In this document: piece by piece, positions 28,066 to 36,091 of the stretch
How positions within the stretch are numbered: the first letter of the stretch is position 1
Layout: each line of letters begins with the position of its first letter
Assembly: GCF_003149475.2 (NCBI RefSeq)
Contig: NZ_QFWV02000002.1
Span: 353,539 to 401,312 of the forward strand
DNA length: 47,774 bases
Origin: Oceaniradius stylonematis
GTDB lineage: Bacteria > Pseudomonadota > Alphaproteobacteria > Rhizobiales > Rhizobiaceae
Direction: 5' to 3'
Translations under genes and position numbers: made by a program
Notes under the pieces: model-generated
Databases searched by the model: none
Told to the model about the DNA's origin: nothing
What the model saw: only the letters and a program-made list of their open reading frames with translations

Positions 28066-28785
28066 GTGACCGATGATGATGCCTTTGACTTTGTTGCACG
28101 CGTCGATGAACACAAGACGCTGGACGCGCTGCTGACAGATCTCCGGCAGCAGGCCTCCAACTTCGGCTTTGAGCATCTCATTCTGACCGGCGTGCCCGTC
28201 GGCGGGCAACGGCTGGAGCCGCTTGTCGCGCTGAACGGCTGGCCCGAAGGCTGGTTCAAACGGTATGTCGCCAAAGACTATGCCAGACATGACGCCGTCT
28301 GCGTCCATGCCGCCCAGTCGTTTCGGTCGTTTGCCTGGTCCGAGGTGCCGCGCCGGCTGCTTGATCGGCCGGCCTGCAAGCGCATTCACGGCGAGGCGAG
28401 CGAGTTCGGGCTCTTGTCCGGCTATGTCGTCACCATGTCCTCCGAGCACCATTGGAACACGGCGGTCTCCTTCGGCTCGCCGGAAGACGGGCTGGTGATC
28501 AACAAGCGCGACCGCGCGCGCCTGAGCCTGATGGCGACCTATGCCGGCGCACGGGCCGAGGAGATACTCGGCCTCACCGGCCAAGCGGACCCGTTGACGC
28601 ACCGCGAGAAGGAAGTGCTGACCCACTTCGCAGTCGGCCGTACCGCCGGCGCCATCGCCGAGCTGCTGTCGATATCCGAACGCACGGTGGTTCAGCACGC
28701 CGAAAACTTCCGGCGCAAGCTCGGCGTCAAGTCGACCGTGCACGCGGTCGCCATTGCGATCAAGCGCCGCCTCATCATGCCCTGA
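28066..28785 (+). CDS. LuxR-family quorum-sensing regulator
   Basis: 239 residues from the GTG at 28066, chosen because GAGGGGG lies about 7 bp upstream; an in-frame ATG at 27964 would make the start overlap the palindrome. Residues about 10-155 form an autoinducer-binding domain: relative to TraR W57, Y61, D70, P71, W85 and G113 the equivalents (offset +6) are W63, Y67, D76, A77, W91 and G119, so only the proline is changed. Residues about 175-239 are the LuxR helix-turn-helix (PLTHREKEVLTHFAVGRTAG, IAELLSISERTVVQHAENF). The gene lies 193 bp upstream of luxI in the same orientation; AHL-dependent control of luxI is inferred. Confidence 0.92.
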   Translation: MTDDDAFDFVARVDEHKTLDALLTDLRQQASNFGFEHLILTGVPVGGQRLEPLVALNGWPEGWFKRYVAKDYARHDAVCVHAAQSFRSFAWSEVPRRLLDRPACKRIHGEASEFGLLSGYVVTMSSEHHWNTAVSFGSPEDGLVINKRDRARLSLMATYAGARAEEILGLTGQADPLTHREKEVLTHFAVGRTAGAIAELLSISERTVVQHAENFRRKLGVKSTVHAVAIAIKRRLIMP

Positions 28786-28839
28786 GCCGCCAAACGGCAA
28801 CCGGACGATCCGTCACCGCGTCATCCGGCAGCGACAGAC

Positions 28840-28860
28840 GATGGGCGATGGGCGATGGGC
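28840..28860. repeat. Three tandem copies of a 7-bp unit
   Basis: GATGGGC occurs three times head to tail (28840-28846, 28847-28853, 28854-28860), followed by GATGATG. It lies in the luxR-luxI intergenic region. Could vary by replication slippage; no function is evident. Confidence 0.8.
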
Positions 28861-28907
28861 GATGATGTGCGTTTGCAAGTGCGATTGACCGCAAAAATCG
28901 TACCGGC

Positions 28908-28953
28908 ATCGGAACATCTTCCGATTCCGCCGCTCACAATCCGGTGCGACAAT
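28908..28953 (+). promoter_or_regulatory. Candidate lux-box and luxI promoter
   Basis: Perfect inverted repeat ATCGGAA-CATC-TTCCGAT (28908-28925, 18 bp, 7-bp arms), the size of known lux boxes. A possible -10 GACAAT lies at 28948-28953; a start near 28960 would put the repeat at about -43, the position LuxR-type activators use. The luxI ribosome site GGAGGAAG and ATG (28979) follow. The sequence match to any known LuxR operator has not been tested. Confidence 0.55.
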
Positions 28954-28978
28954 TCCTCCAATCGCCGGAGGAAGACCG

Positions 28979-29635
28979 ATGATCGAAGCCCACGTCTTCA
29001 GCTACGGACAGCGCCACCTTTATGCCGACGAGTGGGAGCAATGGCTCCGTTTGCGCCATCAGGTCTACATCGAAGAGAAACGCTGGCACGAGCCCAATGC
29101 GGACGGCCGCGAAACCGACCAGTTCGACAATGATGCGGCGACCTACATACTCGGCCTTCTGGATGGCCGGGTTGTCACATCCGCCCGGCTGATCCCCTGC
29201 AATCGGCCAACGCTCGTGTCCGACGTATTTCCGCACTTCTGCGAGCGGGCCGGCGTGCCCGACCGGCCCGACTGGATCGAGTGGACGCGGACGCTGACCG
29301 TCCCTGAGTTGCGGTCAGGCGGCCGGCAGAGCATCCTGACCCAGCTTTGCGCCGCGGTGATGGAGTATTGCCTTCAGGAAGGCGCGGCAAAGGTCGGCGG
29401 CATCCAGGAGCTGTTCTTCCTGCCCAAATGGAAGCATCTTGGCTGGAAGACGACACCGCTCGGACTGCCGCAGGAAATCGAGGGCAGCGGCGAATGCGTC
29501 GTGGCTTTCATCGACGTTAACGAAACCGCGCTCGGCAATATTCGTACGGTGCTGGGAACCGGTCGTTCTCCGCTGCGCCACCGAGGAGAACGTCCCCGGC
29601 TGATCGACGGGGACCGGGTGGAGTTCACGCAATGA
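28979..29635 (+). CDS. Acyl-homoserine lactone synthase (LuxI family)
   Basis: 218 residues with GGAGGAAG just upstream of the ATG. LuxI-family invariant residues are present close to their usual numbers: the RLRHQVY segment (R24/R26), W36, D47 and D50 in ETDQFD, R70 in TSARLIP, F84, and E101 and R104 in IEWTRTL. These bind S-adenosylmethionine and the acyl-ACP. Acyl chain length cannot be predicted from what is visible. With the upstream luxR it forms a tandem same-strand quorum-sensing pair and probably a positive feedback loop through the repeat at 28908-28925. The C-terminal 40 residues are basic and poorly conserved. Confidence 0.93.
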   Translation: MIEAHVFSYGQRHLYADEWEQWLRLRHQVYIEEKRWHEPNADGRETDQFDNDAATYILGLLDGRVVTSARLIPCNRPTLVSDVFPHFCERAGVPDRPDWIEWTRTLTVPELRSGGRQSILTQLCAAVMEYCLQEGAAKVGGIQELFFLPKWKHLGWKTTPLGLPQEIEGSGECVVAFIDVNETALGNIRTVLGTGRSPLRHRGERPRLIDGDRVEFTQ

Positions 29636-29710
29636 GAATTGGTTCGACGATTGCCGGCGGCAGTGTGTCCGGACCCCAGGCTTGTCCGCCAGTCGGACAA
29701 AAACAGGAAA

Positions 29711-29734
29711 CCCCGCAGGCTGCAACCTGCGGGG
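29711..29734. terminator. Terminator-like hairpin downstream of luxI
   Basis: Stem CCCCGCAGG / CCTGCGGGG (29711-29719 and 29726-29734) with loop CTGCAA, 75 bp after the luxI stop. The plus-strand tail (CTTCAAGG) is T-poor, while the minus-strand side is U-rich from the AAAAACAGGAAA flank, so orientation is ambiguous. Confidence 0.55.
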
Positions 29735-29826
29735 CTTCAAGGCACGGCCTAACGGGTGAGGTCTGAAACCGCGCGCGCCAAACATATTTGTTTGTTGCCT
29801 GCGGTCCATAGGATCCGTGCCGATTT

Positions 29827-29872
29827 GTCGCGCCCGACCCCCCCTGAAAACGGTCGGGCGCGGCAGGTTTTT
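29827..29872 (+). terminator. Strong plus-strand intrinsic terminator-like hairpin
   Basis: Stem of 11 perfect base pairs, CGCGCCCGACC (29829-29839) with GGTCGGGCGCG (29852-29862), extendable by a wobble pair and one more pair. The loop is CCCCCTGAAAAC, and a T5 run follows at 29868-29872. No protein gene ends just before it, so it may terminate a small RNA or act as a backup luxI terminator. Confidence 0.6.
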
Positions 29873-30286
29873 CGCCCGTCCCATTTGCGCCGGTTACAGA
29901 TTCAGGTGCGGTGTCGAACCGTTCATCGCTGTCAATCGCCGGGAAAAAACTTCATATTCTTCTTCAATAACAACCGCATGGCGATCGGCATCGACTGGTC
30001 GTCGCGGCTGTTTATTGAGCGGTCACAAGAAAATACACGGCGACCACAAAAATTTATGCCTTTCGCGCTCGTTAGACGCGAATCCTTGGGCGCCGATACC
30101 GGCGCATCGATGCGACAAACCCGAAAACCGTTCACAACTTATCAAATCATGCCGCTGCGGCAGCTTTTGCCTTATTGGGCATGCCGTTCCGCCAAAGGCG
30201 GCACCAGAAAGAGCTGCAAGCCCCGGTCAGCGTATGCCGGACGGCACGATTGTCTGGTCTGTCGCCGGTGCCGACTGGAGCGTCGT

Positions 30287-31861
30287 TCACGCCGCGTCGG
30301 TCAATGCCTTGGCGCTGTAGAGCGCGACGATCCTGTCGCGGCTGGCCGGCGCCTGATGGAAGTAGCCCTGGAACAACCGGCAGCCGGCAACGGCGGCGCG
30401 CAACCGGTCGTCCTGGGTCTCGATGCCCTCGGCGACAACCGTCCGGTCCATTTTGCCGGCAATCTGCGTCACCGCGCTGACGAAGGTGTCGGTGACCACG
30501 TCCGTGCCGATGTTCTGGATGTAGGATTTGTCGATCTTGATGATGTCGAACGGCAATTTGCGCAGCTGGTTGAACTCGCTGTAGCCCATGCCGAAATCGT
30601 CGAGCGCGATCCTGAAGCCGGCGCGCTTGATGTCCGCCATTCGGTCGACGAAATCATCGGAGGTATCGAGCATGGCGCTTTCCGTGATCTCGAGCACAAC
30701 CCGGCTCGGCGGAACGTTCTTGCGCTTGAGAACATCGACATAGTCGCGCAGGAACGTGTCATGCGCGAGCTGCCAGGCCGAAATGTTCACGTTGACCGAC
30801 ACATCCGGCAGGGTTTCCAGATCATCGCAGACCTGCTTGAGCACATAGAGCCCGAGTTCGTGGATGAGGCGCGACTTTTCGGCGACGGGAATGAATTCGG
30901 CCGGCGAAATGGCGCCGCGAACCGGGTTGTGCCAACGAACGAGGGCTTCCAGAGAGTTGAGTGACCCGTCTGTATCCATGATCGGCTGGTAGTGGACGGT
31001 CAGTTGGCCCAGAAGAATGGCCGCGCGCAGTTCGCGTTCGATGAACCGCTCCTGCCGCGCATCGGCGAGGATCTCCGGCGAGAACACCGACCAGGCGCCG
31101 CGTCCGCCGCGCTTGGCTTGCTGCAGTGCCAGATCGGCGAACGACAACAAGTCGTTGGCATTGTCGGTGTGGCCCGGCGCGAGCGCGACGCCCAGAGACG
31201 CTGAAACGGCCTGACGTCGGTTGGCGATGAACAGCCCTTCACGCAGCGTCGCCAGATATGCCGAACAGGCATCGGTCACATAGCGTTCCGGGATGACGTC
31301 GTCGGAGGAAAAGAAGACGGCCAGTTCATCGCCGCCCAACCGGCCCACCGATGCGCCGGGAAACGCCTGGCGGGCAATGCGGGCGCAAAAGCCCAGAACG
31401 TCGTCACCCGCCCCATGGCCGAGCGCGTCGTTGATCTGCTTGAGATGATCGATGTCGATGATGACCAGCGCAACCGAGCCGGACTTGCGATGGCTGGCCA
31501 CGGTACGCTTGAGATCATCGAGAAAATGGCCGCGCATGGCCGCGCCGGACACAAGGTCCGTGTTGTGCTTCAGCCGCAATTCCTCATTGATGACCCTGTG
31601 GGTCTTCAATCGCTCCGACATCAGCGCATAGATCGCACCCGCGATGATGATGATCAGCGCCGTGCTGGCCATCTCCAACTGGGCAAGCGACTGGGCCGTC
31701 ACCATTGTGCTGAGCGTTTCGTAGGGCAAGACGAAATGAACCGAGTGCGCAGCGACCAGAACGACGAGAACGAGAATCAGTGCGTGTTCGACGGTGAATC
31801 GGCGAGGCAATGCGGGTTTGCCGCCGATGGTCTTTCGCAAGCTGGGATTGGGCGCAGACAT
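30287..31861 (-). CDS. Membrane GGDEF-EAL c-di-GMP signalling protein
   Basis: 524 residues from the ATG at 31859-31861 (MSAPNPSLRK), which has GGAGA 11 bp upstream; the ATG at 31930 lacks a ribosome site. Two membrane helices (about 23-47 and 58-81) without a recognisable periplasmic sensor domain, then a GGDEF domain (about 100-265) with RLGGDELAVFF (176-180, last residue Leu instead of Phe), and an EAL domain (about 275-515) with EALVRW (305-310), EITES, DDFGMGYS, IKIDKSYI and VAEGIET. The EAL set looks catalytically complete for c-di-GMP hydrolysis; the GGDEL variant may still make c-di-GMP or act as a GTP sensor. Convergent with luxI across the non-coding region. Confidence 0.9.
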   Translation of the reverse strand: MSAPNPSLRKTIGGKPALPRRFTVEHALILVLVVLVAAHSVHFVLPYETLSTMVTAQSLAQLEMASTALIIIIAGAIYALMSERLKTHRVINEELRLKHNTDLVSGAAMRGHFLDDLKRTVASHRKSGSVALVIIDIDHLKQINDALGHGAGDDVLGFCARIARQAFPGASVGRLGGDELAVFFSSDDVIPERYVTDACSAYLATLREGLFIANRRQAVSASLGVALAPGHTDNANDLLSFADLALQQAKRGGRGAWSVFSPEILADARQERFIERELRAAILLGQLTVHYQPIMDTDGSLNSLEALVRWHNPVRGAISPAEFIPVAEKSRLIHELGLYVLKQVCDDLETLPDVSVNVNISAWQLAHDTFLRDYVDVLKRKNVPPSRVVLEITESAMLDTSDDFVDRMADIKRAGFRIALDDFGMGYSEFNQLRKLPFDIIKIDKSYIQNIGTDVVTDTFVSAVTQIAGKMDRTVVAEGIETQDDRLRAAVAGCRLFQGYFHQAPASRDRIVALYSAKALTDAA

Positions 31862-32091
31862 TGCAGCCGGTCTCTCCGTGGCATGAACGTCTGACTGATG
31901 GGCGCCGGACGCAATTTGATCAACAAACATGCCGGGAGCGGCGTCTAGTCATCGCACGCATCATGCGCGCCGGTCGATGATGCCATTTCTAGAGCGTCAT
32001 GCTCTCGTTTTTCTTAATGGCGGCCCCGCAAAATATCATGGGACCCGTCATTTCCATTCGCTTTCGCGCCGAAATCCCGTCTGGTGACGGA

Positions 32092-33717
32092 TCAGGCCGC
32101 GCCCGACAGACCTTCCAGCAGCAGCGCGACGGCTTCGGCACCGGGATCGTTGTGACCGGCAAGGCTCCGGGCGGCCACATAGGTGGCGCGGCCGGCCTTG
32201 GCGCGTGTGATCTTCGACGTGGCGTCAGCCCCGGCGCGCGCAGCGCGCGCCGCGACGTCCAGCCCATCATCGAGTGCGGCAAGCGCCGGCGCTAGCGCGT
32301 CGATCATGGTGCGGTCGCCGGGAGACGCGCCGCCGACCTGCATGATGCGATCAAGGCCGGCCGAAAGCGCGCCGACCGCATCCTTGCCGTTGGCCGATGC
32401 GTCACCGGCGGCGGCAAAGAAAATCGCCAGCAGCACGCCGGACGAACCGCCCATGGTCTGGCTGAGTTCGCTTCCCAGCGCACGATAAAGCTGGGTCAGG
32501 TCGGCCAGGGGCATGCGGTCGAGCGCGGCCATCAGCGCCCGGCAGGCGGTTGCCAGGGTCGAGCCTGTGTCTCCGTCGCCCGATTTGGCGTCGAGCGCGT
32601 TGAGCCTGTCTTCGGCCTCAAGCAGAATTGCACAGCAGCGTTCGATCAGTGCCCTGTGTCCGGCATGCTCGGACGCCATCGGCTGGATCGGCGACAGCCC
32701 GTCGGGCAGCGGCACGATGTGCGGTTCGCCCACTTCGGCCATGCCCGGCCATGCGACAGGGGCGACCGGCGCCTTCAGCGCGTTCAGTTCGTCCACGCCC
32801 ACCGGCAGCAGCGACACCGAAAACCCGCGCATGTCCAGCGATGTCATCAGCGGCGCCGGCCCGATCATGTGGCTGACCTTGCCGGCGATCGACGAACGGC
32901 ACAGTTCCTCGGCCAGAACCGACATTTCGAGCGGCGTGGTCGAACCCAGATTGTTCAGCAGCGCGACATGTGGCCGGTCGTCCAGATGCGGCTTGAGCTT
33001 TTCGGCAACCATCTCCATGGCATGCCGTGCACCCTCGAAATCGACCTGCTCGACGCCGGCCTCGCCGTGGATGCCGAGCCCCAGTTCAGCTTTGCCGGCG
33101 GCGATCCGGTCTTCCTTGGGCGAGCCGGGCACCGTGCAGGTGTCAAGCGACATGCCGATCGAGAACACGCCGTCGATGGTCTTCTGCGCGAGCGCGGCGA
33201 TCTCGTCGAGCGACGCGCCGGCCTCTGCCGCCGCACCGGCGATCTTGTGCACGAACAGCGTGCCGGCGACGCCGCGCGGCTGCGGCAGGTCGGGCAGCGC
33301 AACATCGTCATCGACCACCACCATCGCCACCTTGATACCGAAGGCACGCGCCCGTTCGGCGGCAAGACCGAAGTTCAGGCGGTCACCGGTATAGTTCTTG
33401 ACGATCAGCAGGCACCCCGCCTCGCCGGTGACCGCGAGGATCCCGGCCAGCACCGCATCGACGGAGGGAGAGGCGAACACGTCGCCGCAGACGGCAGCTG
33501 TGAGCATGCCCTGCCCGACGAACCCGGCATGGGACGGCTCGTGCCCCGAGCCGCCTCCGGAGACGAGCGCTACCTTCGATCTGTCCCAATCGGTGCGCAC
33601 GACCACCTTGATGTGCGGGAAGCCGTCGAGCCGCGCCAGCCGTCCGTCGGCGTTGCGCAAAAGCCCGTCAATGGCTTCGGTGACCACATCTTCCTTGGCG
33701 TTGATGAACTGTTTCAT
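32092..33717 (-). CDS. Fused ATP-dependent dihydroxyacetone-type kinase (DhaK-DhaL)
   Basis: 541 residues. The DhaK half (1-330) has SGGGSGHEPSHAGFVG (about 53-68), the VKNYTGDRLNF segment and H217 in LGLGIHGEAGVE, the histidine that binds the ketone covalently in known Dha kinases. The DhaL half (about 355-541) has the Mg-ATP motif AKSGDGDTGST. Such fused kinases use ATP on dihydroxyacetone, and relatives act on erythrulose or apulose. It is the last gene of the transporter operon, 12 bp after the second ATPase, so its substrate probably derives from what that transporter imports. Confidence 0.92.
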   Translation of the reverse strand: MKQFINAKEDVVTEAIDGLLRNADGRLARLDGFPHIKVVVRTDWDRSKVALVSGGGSGHEPSHAGFVGQGMLTAAVCGDVFASPSVDAVLAGILAVTGEAGCLLIVKNYTGDRLNFGLAAERARAFGIKVAMVVVDDDVALPDLPQPRGVAGTLFVHKIAGAAAEAGASLDEIAALAQKTIDGVFSIGMSLDTCTVPGSPKEDRIAAGKAELGLGIHGEAGVEQVDFEGARHAMEMVAEKLKPHLDDRPHVALLNNLGSTTPLEMSVLAEELCRSSIAGKVSHMIGPAPLMTSLDMRGFSVSLLPVGVDELNALKAPVAPVAWPGMAEVGEPHIVPLPDGLSPIQPMASEHAGHRALIERCCAILLEAEDRLNALDAKSGDGDTGSTLATACRALMAALDRMPLADLTQLYRALGSELSQTMGGSSGVLLAIFFAAAGDASANGKDAVGALSAGLDRIMQVGGASPGDRTMIDALAPALAALDDGLDVAARAARAGADATSKITRAKAGRATYVAARSLAGHNDPGAEAVALLLEGLSGAA

Positions 33718-33729
33718 GGCGTGCCTCCC

Positions 33730-34731
33730 TCACACTACCCGGTTGCCCGCCGCATCGAAAAAGAGCGGTTCGTGCGGCGTCACCGCGACGCGGTCGCCGT
33801 GATCGAGCGTCGAATGCGCGTCGGCGAGCGTCGTCAGCACATGCCCTTCGACCTCAAGATGCACCCGCGTCTGGTCACCCAGATGTTCAACCCGGGTCAC
33901 GGTGCCCGATTTGCCGCCTTCGCCGTTCAGCGAGATATGCTCGGGCCGCAAGCCGATATGGGCGGCACCGGACGGCGCGCCGCCGAACAGCCCGGCCGGC
34001 AAGAGATTGATGCGCGGCAGGCCAAGGCGCGTCGCCACATATTCGCTCACCGGGTTTTCGTAGATCTCGCGCGGCGGCCCGAACTGCACGAGCCGCCCTT
34101 CATCGAGCACGCCGATATGCGTCGCCATCGTCATCGCCTCGATCTGATCGTGCGTGACATAGAGCAGCGTCGCCCCCAGATCGGCCTGAATGCGCTTGAG
34201 TTCGATCCTCAGCTCCGAGCGCAGCTTGGCATCGAGCGAGGACAGCGGCTCGTCCATCAGATAGATCGCCGGATCGCGTACGAGTGCGCGCCCGATGGAG
34301 ACGCGCTGCATCTCGCCGCCGGAAAGCTGCGTCGCCTTGTTGTCGAGCTTGTGCGGGATCTGGAGCACCTCGGCCACTTCGGCGACCTTGCGCTCGATTT
34401 CGGCCGGAGAGGTGTTCAGGATCGGCGATTTGAGCGGAAAGGCAAGGTTTTCGCGCACGGTCATGTGCGGGTAGAGCGAATATTGCTGGAACACCATGGC
34501 AACGTCGCGCTGTGCCGGCGTTTCGCCGACAACGGATCGGCCGCCGATCGTGATCTCGCCGCGGTCGGGCCTTTCGAGACCTGCGATCAGCCGCAGCGTC
34601 GTGGTCTTGCCGGCACCCGTCGGACCGAGCAAGACGACGAACGCGCCATCGGGCACGTCGAGATCGATGCCATCCACGCCGATCGTGTGGCCGAAAACCT
34701 TCGTGACATCACGCAGAACGACTTCAGCCAT
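33730..34731 (-). CDS. Sugar/polyol ABC transporter ATPase (second of two)
   Basis: 333 residues from the ATG at 34729-34731 (MAEVVLRDVT), overlapping the previous gene's stop by 8 bp. Walker A GPTGAGKTT, signature LSGGEMQRVSIGRAL, Walker B IYLMDEPLSSLDAK, switch VTHDQ, and a C-terminal TOBE region (LRPEHI). MalK/UgpC type. The presence of two different MalK-like ATPases in one operon is the pattern of the rhizobial glycerol transporter (GlpS and GlpT), suggesting a heterodimeric motor. Followed after 12 bp by the Dha-type kinase. Confidence 0.92.
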   Translation of the reverse strand: MAEVVLRDVTKVFGHTIGVDGIDLDVPDGAFVVLLGPTGAGKTTTLRLIAGLERPDRGEITIGGRSVVGETPAQRDVAMVFQQYSLYPHMTVRENLAFPLKSPILNTSPAEIERKVAEVAEVLQIPHKLDNKATQLSGGEMQRVSIGRALVRDPAIYLMDEPLSSLDAKLRSELRIELKRIQADLGATLLYVTHDQIEAMTMATHIGVLDEGRLVQFGPPREIYENPVSEYVATRLGLPRINLLPAGLFGGAPSGAAHIGLRPEHISLNGEGGKSGTVTRVEHLGDQTRVHLEVEGHVLTTLADAHSTLDHGDRVAVTPHEPLFFDAAGNRVV

Positions 34732-35836
34732 GGCCGAACGCTCCCGCATTGAGGTCCGAGGCAAGCGCCCGGCCGGTCGTGTCGTCGAACAATGTCAGCG
34801 TCTGCGGCAGGAAATCGAGACCCACCGTCTCGCCCGGCCGGATCGCATGCGCCGCGCCCGTGCGCGCCTTGACTTCGCCATTGGGTGTATCGAGCGTGAC
34901 GATCTGCGTGGTGCCCAGATATTCCGCCGCACGAACCTCGCCGCGATAGGCGGCGCTGTCCGAAAGGACCACGTGCTCGGGCCTGACGCCGAGCACCAGC
35001 TCTCCGGCGGCCGCCTCATGCTGCACAGGAACGGCGAAATCGGCGCCGTTCAGCGTAACTCTCGATGCGCCTTCGGTGACCGTGCCATCGAAACGCAGGA
35101 AATTCATCGATGGCGATCCGATGAAATCGGCAACGAACATGGTCGCCGGCTTGTCGTAGATTTCCTGTGGCGTGCCGAACTGCTCGACGACGCCATGGTT
35201 CATCACGACGATCTTGTCGCCCATCTGCATGGCTTCCAATTGATCATGCGTGACATAGACCGTCGTCGCGCCCATCCGGTCGTGCAGCGCCCGCAATTCC
35301 TCGGCCATCCGCTCGCGGAACTCGGCGTCGAGCGCGCCCAGCGGCTCATCCATCATGAAGGCCTTGGGATCGCGGACGATCGCGCGGCCGAGCGCCACGC
35401 GCTGGCGGTCGCCGCCCGAAAGCCCGCCGACCGGCCGGTCGAGAATGCTCTCGATGCCCAGAATGCGTGCGACTTCGTCGAGCTTGCGGTTGATCTGCGC
35501 GCGCGGCATTCCCTGGCTGACCAGCGGATAGATGATGTTTCGGCGCACATTCATGTGCGGATAGAGCGCGAACATCTGGAAGACGAAGGCGATGTCGCGC
35601 TGGCTGGCCGGCTTCTGCCCCACTTCCTCGCCGCCGATATAGATTTCGCCCGATGTGGGCAGTTCGAGCCCGGCGATCATGCGCAGCGTCGTCGTCTTGC
35701 CGCAGCCGGACGGGCCGAGCAGCATGAAGAACTCGCCATCGGCAATCGTGAAGGACGATGATTGCACGGCGGTGAAATCACCGAACTCCTTGCGCAGGTC
35801 TTTGATGACGATCTCGGCCAACGTCAGGTCATCCAT
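34724..35836 (-). CDS. Sugar/polyol ABC transporter ATPase (first of two)
   Basis: 370 residues. Walker A GPSGCGKTT, signature LSGGDRQRVALGRA (Asp in place of the usual Gln), Walker B AFMMDEPLGALDAE, switch VTHDQ, C-terminal TOBE (GVRPEHVVLSD). The start MDDLTLAEIVIKDLRKEF at 35834-35836 has no Shine-Dalgarno in the 15 bases before it, which is unusual for this otherwise well-signalled operon. It overlaps the next ATPase by 8 bp. A 255-bp gap separates it from the DUF2160 gene. Confidence 0.9.
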   Translation of the reverse strand: MDDLTLAEIVIKDLRKEFGDFTAVQSSSFTIADGEFFMLLGPSGCGKTTTLRMIAGLELPTSGEIYIGGEEVGQKPASQRDIAFVFQMFALYPHMNVRRNIIYPLVSQGMPRAQINRKLDEVARILGIESILDRPVGGLSGGDRQRVALGRAIVRDPKAFMMDEPLGALDAEFRERMAEELRALHDRMGATTVYVTHDQLEAMQMGDKIVVMNHGVVEQFGTPQEIYDKPATMFVADFIGSPSMNFLRFDGTVTEGASRVTLNGADFAVPVQHEAAAGELVLGVRPEHVVLSDSAAYRGEVRAAEYLGTTQIVTLDTPNGEVKARTGAAHAIRPGETVGLDFLPQTLTLFDDTTGRALASDLNAGAFGHG

Positions 35837-36091
35837 CCATGAACGCGATCGGATTTGGCGGCAGAAATGGCAAAGGGATGCCAGGAACCGTTCGATGAGC
35901 GGGCCGGCCGCCCGGTCGAGAGCGGCGACGCCGCGGCGCGCAGCCATTTCGCCGTCCGAAGGATAAGGACGATTTGCCCCGATACAGCGTTCCAAAGGCT
36001 TGAAAGTGCACCACACTTCCGGCGCCTTTGCGCCTCGTCTCGCAGCAAATCGTCTCTTACCAAATCAATCGGGCTCATGGATGAATGACCT
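35837..36091. other. 255-bp gap inside the transporter operon
   Basis: The transporter genes before it overlap by 4 bp, so a gap of this size is out of character. No protein with recognisable homology is seen; open frames read through it but lack start signals. A loose inverted repeat (AAGTG / CACTT region near 36004-36017) is visible. It may hold an internal promoter or processing site for the ATPase-kinase part. Confidence 0.4.

Larger units (their letters stand above)
29636..30286. other. 651-bp apparently non-coding region with hairpins
   Basis: No convincing gene on either strand: open frames here have no family resemblance, continue antisense through the GGDEF-EAL gene, and lack ribosome sites. 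It contains hairpins at 29711-29734 and 29827-29872, an AT-richer stretch at about 29940-30180 unlike its surroundings, and small stem-loops (GCGCC/GGCGC near 30095; CCGCC/GGCGG near 30190). It may hold one or more small RNAs, but no promoter could be assigned firmly. Confidence 0.5.

Noticed and set aside
29756-30964. 402-codon plus-strand open frame
   Set aside because: Its second half is antisense to the well-supported GGDEF-EAL gene, its first half has no family resemblance and there is no ribosome site.
31991-32012. Small hairpin AGAGC-GTCAT-GCTCT followed by CGTTTTT between the Dha-kinase and GGDEF-EAL genes
   Set aside because: It is oriented as a plus-strand terminator, but no plus-strand gene precedes it and both neighbours are on the minus strand; the stem is only 5 bp.
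35837-36088. 84-codon and 60-codon small open frames in the transporter operon gap as a new gene
   Set aside because: No Shine-Dalgarno at their starts, composition like random GC-rich DNA, no transmembrane or known domain.
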